DNA from: Brevirhabdus pacifica
Lineage (GTDB): Bacteria; Pseudomonadota; Alphaproteobacteria; Rhodobacterales; Rhodobacteraceae
DNA: 64,000 nucleotides
Direction of reading: 5' to 3'
Assembly (NCBI RefSeq): GCF_002797755.1
Contig: NZ_PGFI01000013.1
Location: 62,001-126,000 of the forward strand
In this document: positions 7,502 through 16,249 of the stretch, piece after piece
Position numbering within the stretch: the stretch's first letter is position 1
Layout of the letters: every line of letters starts with the position of its first letter
The notes under the pieces: generated by a model
The model's database searches: none
What the model was told of the DNA's origin: nothing
What the model saw: only the letters and a program-made list of their open reading frames with translations
Made by a program: the position numbers and the translations under genes

Positions 7502-8686
7502 TCAGATCCCCACGTCGAGGATGGCGCGCGCCAGCACCGGCACCGTCTCGGCGTTGAGGCCGGCGATGTTCAGGCGGCTGTCGCCCACCATGTAGATGCC
7601 GTGCTTCTCTCGCAGGGCCGCGACCTGCTCGGGCGTGGCGCCCAGGCGCGAGAACATGCCGCGATGGCGCGCGATGAAGTCGAACCGGTCCGAGTTCGAC
7701 CGCTGGCGCAGCTCCTCGGCCAGTTGCTCGCGCAGCTTGAGCATGCCCAGGCGCACCTCTTCCAGTTCGGCCTGCCAATCGGCGCGCAGGGCCTCGTCGC
7801 CCAGGATGGTCGAGACGATCCGCGCCCCGTGGTCCGGCGGGAAGGAGAAGTTCTGGCGGTTGAGGTAGTTGAGCGTCCCCTGGGTCAGGCGCACGGTCTC
7901 GCCCTCGGGGGCGATGGCCATCAGGATGCCCGTCCGCTCACGGTAGATGCCGAAGTTCTTCGAGCAGCTTGCCGCGATCAGGCATTGCTCCATCTCCGAG
8001 GCGACCATGCGGGTGGCGGCGGCGTCATCCTCCAGCCCGTCACCGAAGCCCTGGTAGGCGATGTCGATGAAGGGGATCGCCTCGCGCTCCTGCAGCAGGG
8101 CAATGACCTCGGCCCACTGGGCGAGGGTCAGGTTGGCGCCGGTGGGGTTATGGCAGCAGCCGTGCAGCAGCACCACGTCGCCGGCGGCGACGGTGCCCAG
8201 GTCGGCCATCATGCCGTCGAAATCCACGTCGCGGGTTTCATTGTCGAAATAGCGGTATTCGCGCATCGACATGCCCAGGTGCTTGATGATCGACGGGTGG
8301 TTGGGCCAGGTCGGGTCCGAGATCCAGATCGTCGCCTCAGGGGCGGCCATGCGGATCAGCTCCAGCCCCTGGCGGATCGCGCCGGTGCCGCCGGGCGTGG
8401 CGGCGGCCGCCACCCGGGCGCGCGGCACGGCACTGCCCAGCACCATCTCGACCATGGCGTCGCCAAAGGCCGGATCGCCGGCGAGGCCGGTGTAGGCCTT
8501 GGTCTCCTGGGTGTCGACGAGGCGCTGCTCGGCGGCCTTGACGGCGCGCATGACGGGGGTCTTGCCCTCGGCGTTGCGATAGACGCCGACCCCCATGTCG
8601 ATCTTGTCGTCACGGGGATCGTCGCGGAACAGCTGCATCAGCGCCAGGATCTTGTCGGCGGGCAGTTCCTTGAGGTTTTCGAACAT
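7502..8686 (-). CDS. Aromatic amino acid/aspartate aminotransferase
   Basis: This 394-residue class I fold-type I PLP aminotransferase (AspC/TyrB type) acts in the cytoplasm. The cofactor lysine is Lys243 in SCSKNFGIYRER. CHNPTG (~178-183), FIDIAYQGFG (~206-215) and SRLNIAGL near the end are family landmarks. Its start codon directly abuts the stop of sseA with no gap, so the pair is translationally linked. AspC-type enzymes can transaminate cysteine to 3-mercaptopyruvate, the substrate of SseA, so a role in cysteine catabolism is plausible beside aspartate, tyrosine and phenylalanine metabolism. Exact substrate preference cannot be read from sequence. Confidence 0.92.
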   Translation of the reverse strand: MFENLKELPADKILALMQLFRDDPRDDKIDMGVGVYRNAEGKTPVMRAVKAAEQRLVDTQETKAYTGLAGDPAFGDAMVEMVLGSAVPRARVAAAATPGGTGAIRQGLELIRMAAPEATIWISDPTWPNHPSIIKHLGMSMREYRYFDNETRDVDFDGMMADLGTVAAGDVVLLHGCCHNPTGANLTLAQWAEVIALLQEREAIPFIDIAYQGFGDGLEDDAAATRMVASEMEQCLIAASCSKNFGIYRERTGILMAIAPEGETVRLTQGTLNYLNRQNFSFPPDHGARIVSTILGDEALRADWQAELEEVRLGMLKLREQLAEELRQRSNSDRFDFIARHRGMFSRLGATPEQVAALREKHGIYMVGDSRLNIAGLNAETVPVLARAILDVGI

Positions 8687-9544
8687 TCAGGCGTCTCCAG
8701 TTGCGACCTTCAGGTCGTCATACATTCCCCATTCCGCCCAGGACCCGTCGTAGAGCGAGTGGTCCCGGTGGCCGATCCGCTCCAGCGCCAGCGACAGGAT
8801 CGCGGCGGTGACGCCCGATCCGCAGGTGGTGATGATCGGACGGTCCAGCTCGACGCCGCCGGCTTCGAAGGCGGCGCGCAGGGCGTCGGGGGATTTCATT
8901 GTCCCGTCCTTTTCAAGCAGCGTGGCGTAATGCACGTTGCGCGAACCGGGGATATGGCCGGCGCGCAGGCCGGGACGGGGTTCGGGCGCGTCGCCGCGAA
9001 AGCGCGCGGGCGAGCGGGCGTCGACGATGACATGGCTGCCCAGCTTCGAGGCCGAGGCGACCTGGGTCACGTCGCGGACGAGCTGCGACTGGCGCTGCAC
9101 GGTCATGTGGCGGTCGCGGATGACGGGGGGCAGATCCTCGGTCGGACGGCCCTCGGCCTGCCACTTGGGAAAGCCGCCGTCCAGCACGGCGACATCGGTC
9201 TTGCCCATCAGGCGGAAGAGCCACCAGACCCGCGCCGCCGAGAAAAGGCCGGCGCCGTCGTAGATCACCACCTGGTGCCCGTCGCCCACGCCCATGGCCC
9301 TGAGCCGGGACATGAACTTCTCGACCGGGGGGACGGTATGGGGCAGGTCCGAGCGCTGGTCGCTGTTTTCCTCGATGTCGAAGAAGCGGGCGCCGGGGAT
9401 GTGGGCGGCGGCATATTCGGCCGCGGCATCGCGCCCCTCGGAGGGCATGTGCCACGAGGCGTCGAGGATGCGCAGATCGGGATCGCGCAGATGATCGTTG
9501 AGCCAGGCTGTGCTGACCAGGGTGCGGGGATCGTCGTCGCTCAT
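8687..9544 (-). CDS. sseA: 3-mercaptopyruvate sulfurtransferase
   Basis: This 285-residue tandem-rhodanese protein has an inactive N-terminal domain (LRILDASWHMP...) and an active C-terminal domain with Cys241 in the CGSGVTA loop. CGSGVT is diagnostic of 3-mercaptopyruvate sulfurtransferase as opposed to thiosulfate sulfurtransferase. It transfers sulfur from 3-mercaptopyruvate to thiols, thioredoxin or cyanide. It is first of a two-gene unit with the aminotransferase, which could supply 3-mercaptopyruvate from cysteine. Length is normal. Confidence 0.93.
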   Translation of the reverse strand: MSDDDPRTLVSTAWLNDHLRDPDLRILDASWHMPSEGRDAAAEYAAAHIPGARFFDIEENSDQRSDLPHTVPPVEKFMSRLRAMGVGDGHQVVIYDGAGLFSAARVWWLFRLMGKTDVAVLDGGFPKWQAEGRPTEDLPPVIRDRHMTVQRQSQLVRDVTQVASASKLGSHVIVDARSPARFRGDAPEPRPGLRAGHIPGSRNVHYATLLEKDGTMKSPDALRAAFEAGGVELDRPIITTCGSGVTAAILSLALERIGHRDHSLYDGSWAEWGMYDDLKVATGDA

Positions 9545-9670
9545 GTCGCGGCACCTCGTTCAAGGGACGCAACTGACCTATCGGGCGGCGGTACTGCTGA
9601 CAAGGGGGTGCGACGGCGCAGGGTTGCCGGGAACGCGGTGCTCAAAGGGACCTGCATCGGCCGGGGGTGC

Positions 9671-10144
9671 CTAGCCCTGGCGCAACAACCGCGCCTTCTG
9701 ACGCTGCCAGTCGCGCTTGGCCTCGTTGGCGCGCTTGTCCTGGTTCTTCTTGCCCTTGGCGATGGCGATCTTGATCTTCGCCATGCCGCGATGGTTGAAG
9801 TAGAGCACCAGGGGGACCAGGGTCATCCCCTCGCGCTTGGTGGCGTTCCACAGGCGCGCCAGCTCCTTGCGGGAAACCAGCAGCTTGCGGCGCCGCCGCT
9901 CGTCGTGGCCGAAGGTGCGGGCCTGCTCGTAGGGCGCGATGTAGGAGTTGATCAGCCACAGCTCACCGTCCTCGACGGCGGCATAGCTCTCGGCGATGTT
10001 GGCCGATTTCTGGCGCAGGGCCTTCACCTCGGAGCCCTCGAGCATGATCCCGCATTCGAGATCCTCCTCGATCGCGTAATCGTAGCGCGCGCGCCGGTTC
10101 TCGGCGACGACCTTGTAGTTGGGATCGGACTTCGGCTTGGCCAT
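9671..10144 (-). CDS. smpB: SsrA-binding protein SmpB
   Basis: This 157-residue tmRNA partner of trans-translation, which rescues stalled ribosomes, has the OB-fold signatures [22 protein letters not shown] and [11 protein letters not shown]. The basic C-terminal tail ([20 protein letters not shown]) enters the empty mRNA channel. The ATG at 10144 gives [11 protein letters not shown], the usual start. A GTG nine bases upstream is also open but no good ribosome site supports either. It follows dapA at a distance of about 220 bp on the same strand. Confidence 0.95.
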   Translation of the reverse strand: MAKPKSDPNYKVVAENRRARYDYAIEEDLECGIMLEGSEVKALRQKSANIAESYAAVEDGELWLINSYIAPYEQARTFGHDERRRRKLLVSRKELARLWNATKREGMTLVPLVLYFNHRGMAKIKIAIAKGKKNQDKRANEAKRDWQRQKARLLRQG

Positions 10145-10268
10145 GGAACGCACTTAGGGTCTGGGTGGTGTGAAGTCCAGTTCGACCTGGGATCCGCGCG
10201 GGGCGGACGGCGGCCGGGAGTTGGACGCGGAAGGGCGAAATCGGCGGCGTTGCGCGGGCTGAAAGGAG

Positions 10269-10300
10269 GCCTCCGGCGGGGATATTTGGACGACAATGAA
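10269..10300 (+). repeat. Composite intergenic motif, copy 2
   Basis: The plus strand reads GCCTCCGGCGGGGATATTT, nine variable bases, TGAA. A hairpin (GGGGGGC, 9-base loop, GCCCCCC; 10301-10323) begins immediately after TGAA. It lies between dapA (stop 10366) and smpB (start 10144), both on the minus strand, so here the motif is antisense to the transcripts. Confidence 0.8.
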
Positions 10301-10326
10301 GGGGGGCGTTCCGCGTGCCCCCCCTT
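10299..10326 (-). terminator. Hairpin downstream of dapA
   Basis: AAGGGGGGC, a nine-base loop and GCCCCCC followed by only two T residues on the minus strand, 40 bases past the dapA stop. It is a plausible weak terminator or attenuator before smpB, and it forms the hairpin part of the composite motif. Confidence 0.5.
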
Positions 10327-10365
10327 GGTGGTCGCGGTGGGCCCCGTGCCCGGTCCCGCGGGAGA

Positions 10366-11238
10366 TCAGCCGATGAGGCCGGCGTGGCGCATCGCGTCCT
10401 TGATCGCGAGGCGCGTCACCTCGCCCAGGGGCAGCAGCGGCAGGCGCACGCTGTCGGCGCAGCGACCCAGAAGCGACAATGCGTATTTGGCACCGGCAAC
10501 GCCCGGCTCCATGAAGATCGCCTCGTGCAGGGGCATCAGGCGGTCCTGATACTCGAGCGCCTTGGCGTAGTCGCCGGCCAGGGTGGCCTTCTGGAACTCG
10601 GCGCAGAGGCGGGGGGCGACGTTGGCGGTGACCGAGATGCAGCCGACGCCGCCATGGGCGTTGAAGCCCAGCGCGGTCGCATCCTCGCCCGAGAGCTGGA
10701 TGAACTCGGGACCGCAGGCGGCGCGCTGCTGGCTGACGCGGGCCAGGTCGCCGGTGGCGTCCTTGACCCCGATGATGTTCTCAAGCTCTGCCAGGCGGCC
10801 CATGGTGGCCGGGCTCATGTCCACGACCGAGCGGCCGGGGATGTTGTAGATGATGATCGGCAGGCCCACCTCGTTCAGACGGGCGTAATGGGCATAAAGC
10901 CCTTCCTGGGTCGGCTTGTTGTAATAGGGGGTGACGACCAGCGCCGCGTCGGCACCCGCGCCCTGGGCGTGGTTGACCAGGCGCACGGCCTCGGTCGTGT
11001 TGTTGGAGCCCGCACCCGCGATCACGGGCACGCGGCCCTTGGCGGCGCGGATCACCGCGTCGATCACCGCCTCGTGCTCGGCGTGGCTGAGGGTGGGGCT
11101 TTCGCCGGTGGTGCCAACGGGGACAAGCCCGTCGGTGCCTTCGCCGATCTGCCATTCGACCAGCGATTCAAGGGTTCCGAAATCCACGGCACCGTCCTTG
11201 AACGGGGTCACCAGGGCGGGCATCGAACCTTTGAACAT
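10366..11238 (-). CDS. dapA: 4-hydroxy-tetrahydrodipicolinate synthase
   Basis: This 290-residue TIM-barrel aldolase of lysine and diaminopimelate synthesis condenses pyruvate with aspartate semialdehyde. The Schiff-base lysine is Lys159 in IGVKDATGD; Tyr131 in YNIPGR and Thr43-Thr44 in [10 protein letters not shown] complete the catalytic triad. The start at 11238 follows AGGAG with good spacing; an ATG 24 bases upstream is rejected. It is divergent from slt, so both supply or remodel peptidoglycan from one intergenic region of about 140 bp. Confidence 0.95.
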   Translation of the reverse strand: MFKGSMPALVTPFKDGAVDFGTLESLVEWQIGEGTDGLVPVGTTGESPTLSHAEHEAVIDAVIRAAKGRVPVIAGAGSNNTTEAVRLVNHAQGAGADAALVVTPYYNKPTQEGLYAHYARLNEVGLPIIIYNIPGRSVVDMSPATMGRLAELENIIGVKDATGDLARVSQQRAACGPEFIQLSGEDATALGFNAHGGVGCISVTANVAPRLCAEFQKATLAGDYAKALEYQDRLMPLHEAIFMEPGVAGAKYALSLLGRCADSVRLPLLPLGEVTRLAIKDAMRHAGLIG

Positions 11239-11380
11239 CGGGGGTCTCCTGTCGGGCGGCACCTTGGCCGGGATGAAAGTGGGCGGAACCTAGCCGGGGC
11301 GGGGCCGGTTGCCAAGAACGTCTGTTGTCGGGGGGGTGATGAAAGATACAGTCGGGGCGTAAATCACGAGTGGGGATCGA

Positions 11381-13318
11381 ATGTTTCGGACAATATGCCT
11401 GATCGCAACGTGTTTCCTGGCCGCCCCCACGGGGGTTTCGGCCGAGAATCGCACATCCGCCGCCCGGGAACTGGCGGCGGCCATGGAAGACGTCCGCGGC
11501 CAGAAATGGGACGGGCTGTCGCGCCTCTCCGACCCCAACGCACAGGCGGTGGTGGACTGGTTCAGACTGCGCGCCCGCGAGGGGGATTTCGCCGAGTATC
11601 TGGCCTTCCTGAAGGATTACGGCGACTGGCCGGGCCTGCCGCTGCTGCGCCAGCGCGGCGAGTATCGCATTCCGCGCGATGCCCCGGCCGACCGGGTGCT
11701 GGAGTATTTCGCAGGTCAGGAGCCGGGGACCGCCCTGGGCGCCCTGCGCCTGGCCAGCGCGCTGGAGGCGAAGGGACGCACCGCCGAGGCCGAGAAGGCG
11801 ATCATCCGCGCCTGGCGCGAATACCCGACCACGCCCGACGTGGTGGATGCCTTCCTGGAACGCTATGGCAAGATCCTGAAGCCGCACCACGAGGAGCGTC
11901 TGGACATGCTTCTGTGGCGGCAGCGCTTTTCCGAAGTCGACGCCATGCTGCCGCTGGTGCCGGAGGGGCAGCGCGCCCTGGCCCGCGCCCGCATCGGTCT
12001 GCAACGGCGGGTCAACGGGGTCGACAACCTGGTGGCCGCCGTACCGTCCGACCTGCGCGACACGCCCGGTCTGGCCTATGAGCGATTCGTCTGGCGCGTG
12101 CGCAAGGGGCTCGACGACAGCGCCCTTGAGCTGATGCTGGAGACCAGTGCCGCGGGCCGCCTTGGCCGCCCGGAGGAATGGTCGAACCGCCGGCGCAGCA
12201 TGGCGCGGCAGCTGATGCGCGACGGCAAGGGCAAGACCGCCTACGAACTGGCCAGCAAGCACGGCCTGACCGAGGGGTCGCATTACGCCGATCTGGAATG
12301 GCTGTCGGGATATATCGCGCTGACGTATCTCAAGGATCCCAAGCGGGCGCTGTCGCATTTCAACAACCACCGCGACGACGTCGAAAGCCCGATCAGCATG
12401 GGGCGCGCCGGCTATTGGCGGGGCCGCGCCCACGAGGCGATGGGCAACAAGGCCGAAGCCGAGAAATCCTACCGCGAGGGGGCCAGGCACCAGACCAGCT
12501 TCTACGGGCAGCTGGCGGCCGAGCGTATCGGTCAGCCCACCGACCCCGATCTGCTGGGCGACAAGCTTTATCCCGGCTGGAAGACCGCGAAATTCCGCGA
12601 AGCCTCGGTCTTCAAGGCGGGCATCTTGCTGCTGGAGGCGGGCGAGCTTGACCTGGCCGAACGCTGGTTCGTGCACCTGTCCGAGCGGTTGAACGGCGAC
12701 GAGATGGGTCAGCTCGCCGACATGCTGCTGGACCGGGACGAGCCGCACCTGGCGCTGAAGGTCGCCAAATACGCGGCGTCGCGGGGGATCGTGCTTCAGC
12801 GGGCCTATTACCCGGTGACGGCGCTGGCCAAGCGGGATCTGCCGGTCGACAAATCGCTGGCCCTGTCCATCGCGCGGCGCGAGTCCGAGTTCGACAAATC
12901 CGTCGTCAGCCCCGCCGGCGCGCGCGGCCTGATGCAGCTGATGCCGGCCACGGCAAAGGCGATGGCGGCCGAGGTCGGGCTTTCCTACTCGGGCAACCGG
13001 CTGCTGTCGGACGGGGATTACAACGCGGCCCTCGGCGGCGCCTACCTGGCGCGGCTGCTGCCCCAGTTCAACGGCAACAAGGCGCTGGTGGCCGCGGGCT
13101 ACAACGCCGGGCCGGGGCGGCCACGGTCGTGGATGCGGACCTATGGCGATCCGCGCACCTCGCAGGTCGATCCCGTCGACTGGATCGAGCATGTGCCCTT
13201 CCGCGAGACCCGCAATTACATCATGCGGGTGATGGAATCGGTGCCGATCTATCGCATGCGGCTGGAGGGCAAGGTCGGCCCGCTGAATCTGATGAAAGAG
13301 CTGAAGGCGGGGGGCTGA
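11381..13318 (+). CDS. slt: Soluble lytic murein transglycosylase
   Basis: This 645-residue periplasmic enzyme cleaves glycan strands to 1,6-anhydro products. A signal peptide (MFRTICLIATCFLAAPTGVSA) precedes a long alpha-superhelical region of TPR-like repeats (~25-470). The SLT catalytic domain is at ~490-630 with Glu501 in RRESEFD, GARGLMQLMP and ALVAAGYNAGP. Length matches the Slt70 family. A palindromic terminator follows at 13347-13373. Confidence 0.95.
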   Translation: MFRTICLIATCFLAAPTGVSAENRTSAARELAAAMEDVRGQKWDGLSRLSDPNAQAVVDWFRLRAREGDFAEYLAFLKDYGDWPGLPLLRQRGEYRIPRDAPADRVLEYFAGQEPGTALGALRLASALEAKGRTAEAEKAIIRAWREYPTTPDVVDAFLERYGKILKPHHEERLDMLLWRQRFSEVDAMLPLVPEGQRALARARIGLQRRVNGVDNLVAAVPSDLRDTPGLAYERFVWRVRKGLDDSALELMLETSAAGRLGRPEEWSNRRRSMARQLMRDGKGKTAYELASKHGLTEGSHYADLEWLSGYIALTYLKDPKRALSHFNNHRDDVESPISMGRAGYWRGRAHEAMGNKAEAEKSYREGARHQTSFYGQLAAERIGQPTDPDLLGDKLYPGWKTAKFREASVFKAGILLLEAGELDLAERWFVHLSERLNGDEMGQLADMLLDRDEPHLALKVAKYAASRGIVLQRAYYPVTALAKRDLPVDKSLALSIARRESEFDKSVVSPAGARGLMQLMPATAKAMAAEVGLSYSGNRLLSDGDYNAALGGAYLARLLPQFNGNKALVAAGYNAGPGRPRSWMRTYGDPRTSQVDPVDWIEHVPFRETRNYIMRVMESVPIYRMRLEGKVGPLNLMKELKAGG

Positions 13319-13346
13319 CGTCCACGCCGAAGCAGACGATGCGAGT

Positions 13347-13373
13347 AGGGCCGGTGCATGCACCGGCCCTTTT
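13347..13373 (+). terminator. Intrinsic terminator after slt
   Basis: Perfect palindrome AGGGCCGGTGC/GCACCGGCCCT with the centre at GCATGC, followed by TTTT including the last stem base. The DMT gene on the other strand ends at 13412, so it may serve both directions. Confidence 0.85.
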
Positions 13374-13411
13374 CATTGCCACGCCCTGAAAGGTCGATGG
13401 TGGACCGGGCC

Positions 13412-14350
13412 TCAGCCAGCCTCGGGGCCCGAGGTGACCGGGGGTGCGACGGGGACGGCCTCCCGCGCCTTGGCGGCTGCGCGCAACCGGGCCCGGCGTT
13501 CCCGCCACAGGGTGAAGATGCCGGCCGCCACCACGATCGCGGCGCCGAAGGCCACGTTGGGCGCCAGCGTCTCGCCGAAGACCGCAAGCCCGATCGCGGA
13601 GGCGAAGACCAGCTGTAGGTAGGCGAAGGGCTGGACGGTGCTGGCCTCGGCCACGTCATAGCAGCGGATCAGAAGGTAGTGGCCCAGCGCACCGGTGACG
13701 CACAGGCTACCCATCCACAGCCAGTCGTCGGCGGCCATCGGCTCCCAGAACCAGATGCCGATGGCGCTCATGCCGATGGCGCCGACGATGCCGGTCCAGA
13801 AGAAACTGGTCGCGGCGCTGTCGTAGCGCGCGGCATAGCGGGTCAGCAGGCCGTAGACCGCGAACATCAGCGCCGCCGCCAGCGGCACCACCGCCTCGGG
13901 GGCGAAGACCGCGTAACCGGGTTGCAGGATGATGAGGACGCCGACGAAGCCCACGCCAATGGCGGCCCAGCGGCGCCAACCCACCTTCTCGCCCAGTAGC
14001 GGCCCCGAAAGGGCCGCGATCAACAGCGGGTAGCTGGTGAAGATCGCGTGGCTTTCCACCAGCCCCAGCAGGACAAAGCCCCAGATCATCACGCAGATCT
14101 CGGTGATCAGAAGCAGTCCGCGCAGGATTTGCAGACCCGGCCGCGCGGTGCGGGCGGTGGCGCGCAGACCACCGGGCCGCCGCGCCGCCAGCGCCAGCAC
14201 GAAGAGCGCGAAGAACCAATAGCGGATCATCACCACCATCAGAACGTTGTACTCGCTGGCCAGGTGGCGCGAGATACCGTCCTGCACGGCGAAGACGGCC
14301 GTGGTGCCGATCATCAGGTAGATGCCCAGGCGGTCGTTGCGCTCAGCCAT
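13412..14350 (-). CDS. DMT-superfamily EamA-type permease
   Basis: This 312-residue inner-membrane transporter has about ten transmembrane segments in two EamA halves (~10-140 and ~155-290) and a polar Arg/Ala-rich C-terminal tail. LGEKVGWRRWAAIGVGFVGVLIIL and the later FGETLAP are the repeated half-signatures. The start (ATG 14350) overlaps the mnmD stop by 8 bases (ATGGCTGA), so it is probably co-translated. Substrate is unknown; drug, metabolite or S-adenosylmethionine export all occur in the family. Confidence 0.88.
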   Translation of the reverse strand: MAERNDRLGIYLMIGTTAVFAVQDGISRHLASEYNVLMVVMIRYWFFALFVLALAARRPGGLRATARTARPGLQILRGLLLITEICVMIWGFVLLGLVESHAIFTSYPLLIAALSGPLLGEKVGWRRWAAIGVGFVGVLIILQPGYAVFAPEAVVPLAAALMFAVYGLLTRYAARYDSAATSFFWTGIVGAIGMSAIGIWFWEPMAADDWLWMGSLCVTGALGHYLLIRCYDVAEASTVQPFAYLQLVFASAIGLAVFGETLAPNVAFGAAIVVAAGIFTLWRERRARLRAAAKAREAVPVAPPVTSGPEAG

Positions 14351-15101
14351 GGGCGACCTGCCCTTCAAGCCGACCGCGCGTCATGTGCCGCTTGCGGCCA
14401 AAGCCCGGCACCCGCACGACCGCGAAGCCCGCTTTGGCAAGACCTTCGCGCACGAATCCCGCGGCGGTATAGGTGGCGAAGCTGCCGCCCGGGACGGTGT
14501 GGCGGGCGACCTCGTCCATCAGCTCGGGCTGCCACATCTCGGGGTTGCGGGCGGGCGAGAAGCCGTCGAGAAACCAGGCGTCGGCGCGGCCGGACCAGTC
14601 GGGCAGCGTGTCGCGCACATCGCCATGGATCACCCGAAGTTCCAGCCCCTCCAGCCGGATGGTGCCATGCGGGTCGGCCTCCCATGCGCGGACCAGGACC
14701 TCGGCGTCCTGCTCCAGCACCGGAAAGGCCGACAGGGCGCGCGCCATCTGCGCGGCGGACATGGCAAACCCCTCGAAGCTGGTGAAGCGGATGGGCGGGG
14801 TCGCGTCCCGGGCCGTTTCTGCCCGCGCCGCGCGCCAGGCGGCGACCGTGGCCAGCGCGTTCAGGCCCGTGCCGAACCCCAGCTCGGCGATGTGGAAGCC
14901 CGGCCGCAGGCGGGCGGGCAGGTCGTTGCCCGCCAAAAAGACTTGGCGCGTCTCATCAAGCCCGTGGTCAAGCGAGAAGTACGGATCCTGAAACCGGGTC
15001 GAGACGGGCACCCGCCCGTCACGCCATTCCAGCCCGCCCTGCCCCGCCCCGGCGGCAGGGGCCGCGTCGTCGCCGGCGGCTGCGCTCTGGTGATCCTGCA
15101 T
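14343..15101 (-). CDS. mnmD: tRNA (5-methylaminomethyl-2-thiouridine34)-methyltransferase, MnmD
   Basis: This 252-residue SAM-dependent methyltransferase corresponds to the N-terminal half of E. coli MnmC. It performs the last step of mnm5s2U34 synthesis at the tRNA wobble base. The SAM loop is IAELGFGTGLNAL; FTSFEGFAMS and WFLDGFSPARNPEMW are characteristic of the MnmD/DUF752 family. I chose ATG 15101 (MQDHQSAAAG) over the ATG at 15155, which would run into the divergent oxidoreductase gene starting at 15149. Confidence 0.9.
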   Translation of the reverse strand: MQDHQSAAAGDDAAPAAGAGQGGLEWRDGRVPVSTRFQDPYFSLDHGLDETRQVFLAGNDLPARLRPGFHIAELGFGTGLNALATVAAWRAARAETARDATPPIRFTSFEGFAMSAAQMARALSAFPVLEQDAEVLVRAWEADPHGTIRLEGLELRVIHGDVRDTLPDWSGRADAWFLDGFSPARNPEMWQPELMDEVARHTVPGGSFATYTAAGFVREGLAKAGFAVVRVPGFGRKRHMTRGRLEGQVAHG

Positions 15102-15148
15102 CAATTGTCCTACGAAATTCACGGCGACAATGAGCGGGAGCGCGGCAA

Positions 15149-16237
15149 TTGGCAACGGTCGATCTGACAGTCAGGGGGGCCGGGGTGATCGGCCTGTCGG
15201 TGGCCTGGGCCTGCCTGCGCCGAGGGGCCCGTGTGCGGGTGATCGACCCCGCCGGCATCGCCGCAGGCGCCAGCGGCGGACTGGTCGGCGCCCTTGCCCC
15301 GCACACTCCCGACCGCTGGAACGAGAAGAAGGCGTTCCAGCTTGAAAGCCTGCTCATGGCGCGCGGGTTCTGGTCGGAGGTGGCCGAGGTCTCGGGCCTG
15401 CCCACAGGCTATGCGCCCACCGGCCGGCTGCAACCGCTGGCCGACGACCGGGCGGTCGCACTGGCCCGGGAGCGCGAGGCCGACGCCCGCGCCAACTGGG
15501 GCGAGGCAGCCAACTGGCGGGTTGTGGCGGCCAATGACCTTGACCCGGGCGCGCACGAAGCCCCCTGGCTGCCGCCCAGCCCGACGGGGATGCTGGTGCA
15601 TGACACGCTGTCGGCCCTGCTGCATCCGCGCCAGGCCACCCGGGCCCTTGCCGGGGCCGTCCGCGCCCTTGGCGGAGAGGTGATAACCGGCGTGGACGCC
15701 GCATCCGAGGCCGCCCCGAACCCGCCCGAGGTCTGGGCGACTGGCGCCGAGGGCATCGAGGCGCTGAACCGCGAGTTGGCCGAACAGGGCCGCCGTTCGG
15801 CGGGCGCGGGGGTGAAGGGACAGGCTATGCTGCTGGACCTGGACCGCGCCGGCAGGCCGCAGCTTTTCGTCGATGGCATGCACCTGATCCCGCATCTCGA
15901 CGGCACCCTCGCCATCGGCTCCACCACCGAGCGGTATTACGAAGAAGCGACCGGCACCGATGCACAGCTTGACGAGCTGCTGTCGCGCGCCGTGGCCGCG
16001 ATGCCGGAGCTGGATGGGGTTTCGGTTCTGGATCGCTGGGCCGGGGTCAGGCCCCGCGCCCGCAGCCGCGCACCGATGATGGGCGCGCACCCGCTGCGCA
16101 AGGGGATCACCCTTGCCAACGGCGGCTTCAAGATTGGGTTCGGCATGGCCCCACTGATGGGCGAAGTCATTGCCGACCTTGTGTTAGAGGGGCGCGACCG
16201 CATCCCGCCCGGGTTCCGGGTCGAGGATAACCTCTGA
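15149..16237 (+). CDS. FAD-dependent oxidoreductase, MnmC C-terminal-domain-like
   Basis: This 362-residue DAO-family flavoprotein has a dinucleotide-binding N-terminus (GAGVIGLSVAWACLRRGARVRVIDP). The middle and end (DGMHLIPHLDGTLAIGSTTER; GVRPRARSRAPMMGAHP) match glycine-oxidase/ThiO and MnmC(o) enzymes. Divergence from mnmD with only 47 bases between starts suggests it is the oxidase half of a split MnmC, converting cmnm5U to nm5U. A stand-alone glycine/D-amino-acid oxidase is the alternative. It starts with TTG at 15149 after GAGCGGGAG; no ATG fits better. Confidence 0.85.
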   Translation: MATVDLTVRGAGVIGLSVAWACLRRGARVRVIDPAGIAAGASGGLVGALAPHTPDRWNEKKAFQLESLLMARGFWSEVAEVSGLPTGYAPTGRLQPLADDRAVALAREREADARANWGEAANWRVVAANDLDPGAHEAPWLPPSPTGMLVHDTLSALLHPRQATRALAGAVRALGGEVITGVDAASEAAPNPPEVWATGAEGIEALNRELAEQGRRSAGAGVKGQAMLLDLDRAGRPQLFVDGMHLIPHLDGTLAIGSTTERYYEEATGTDAQLDELLSRAVAAMPELDGVSVLDRWAGVRPRARSRAPMMGAHPLRKGITLANGGFKIGFGMAPLMGEVIADLVLEGRDRIPPGFRVEDNL

Positions 16238-16249
16238 GCCGCGCCTTGC

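Noticed and set aside
7454-10549. A 1031-codon open frame on the plus strand, antisense to aspC, sseA and smpB
   Set aside because: It lies wholly opposite well-supported genes; its translation is low-complexity Gly/Ala/Arg/His/Asp-rich, as expected from the antisense frame of high-GC genes.
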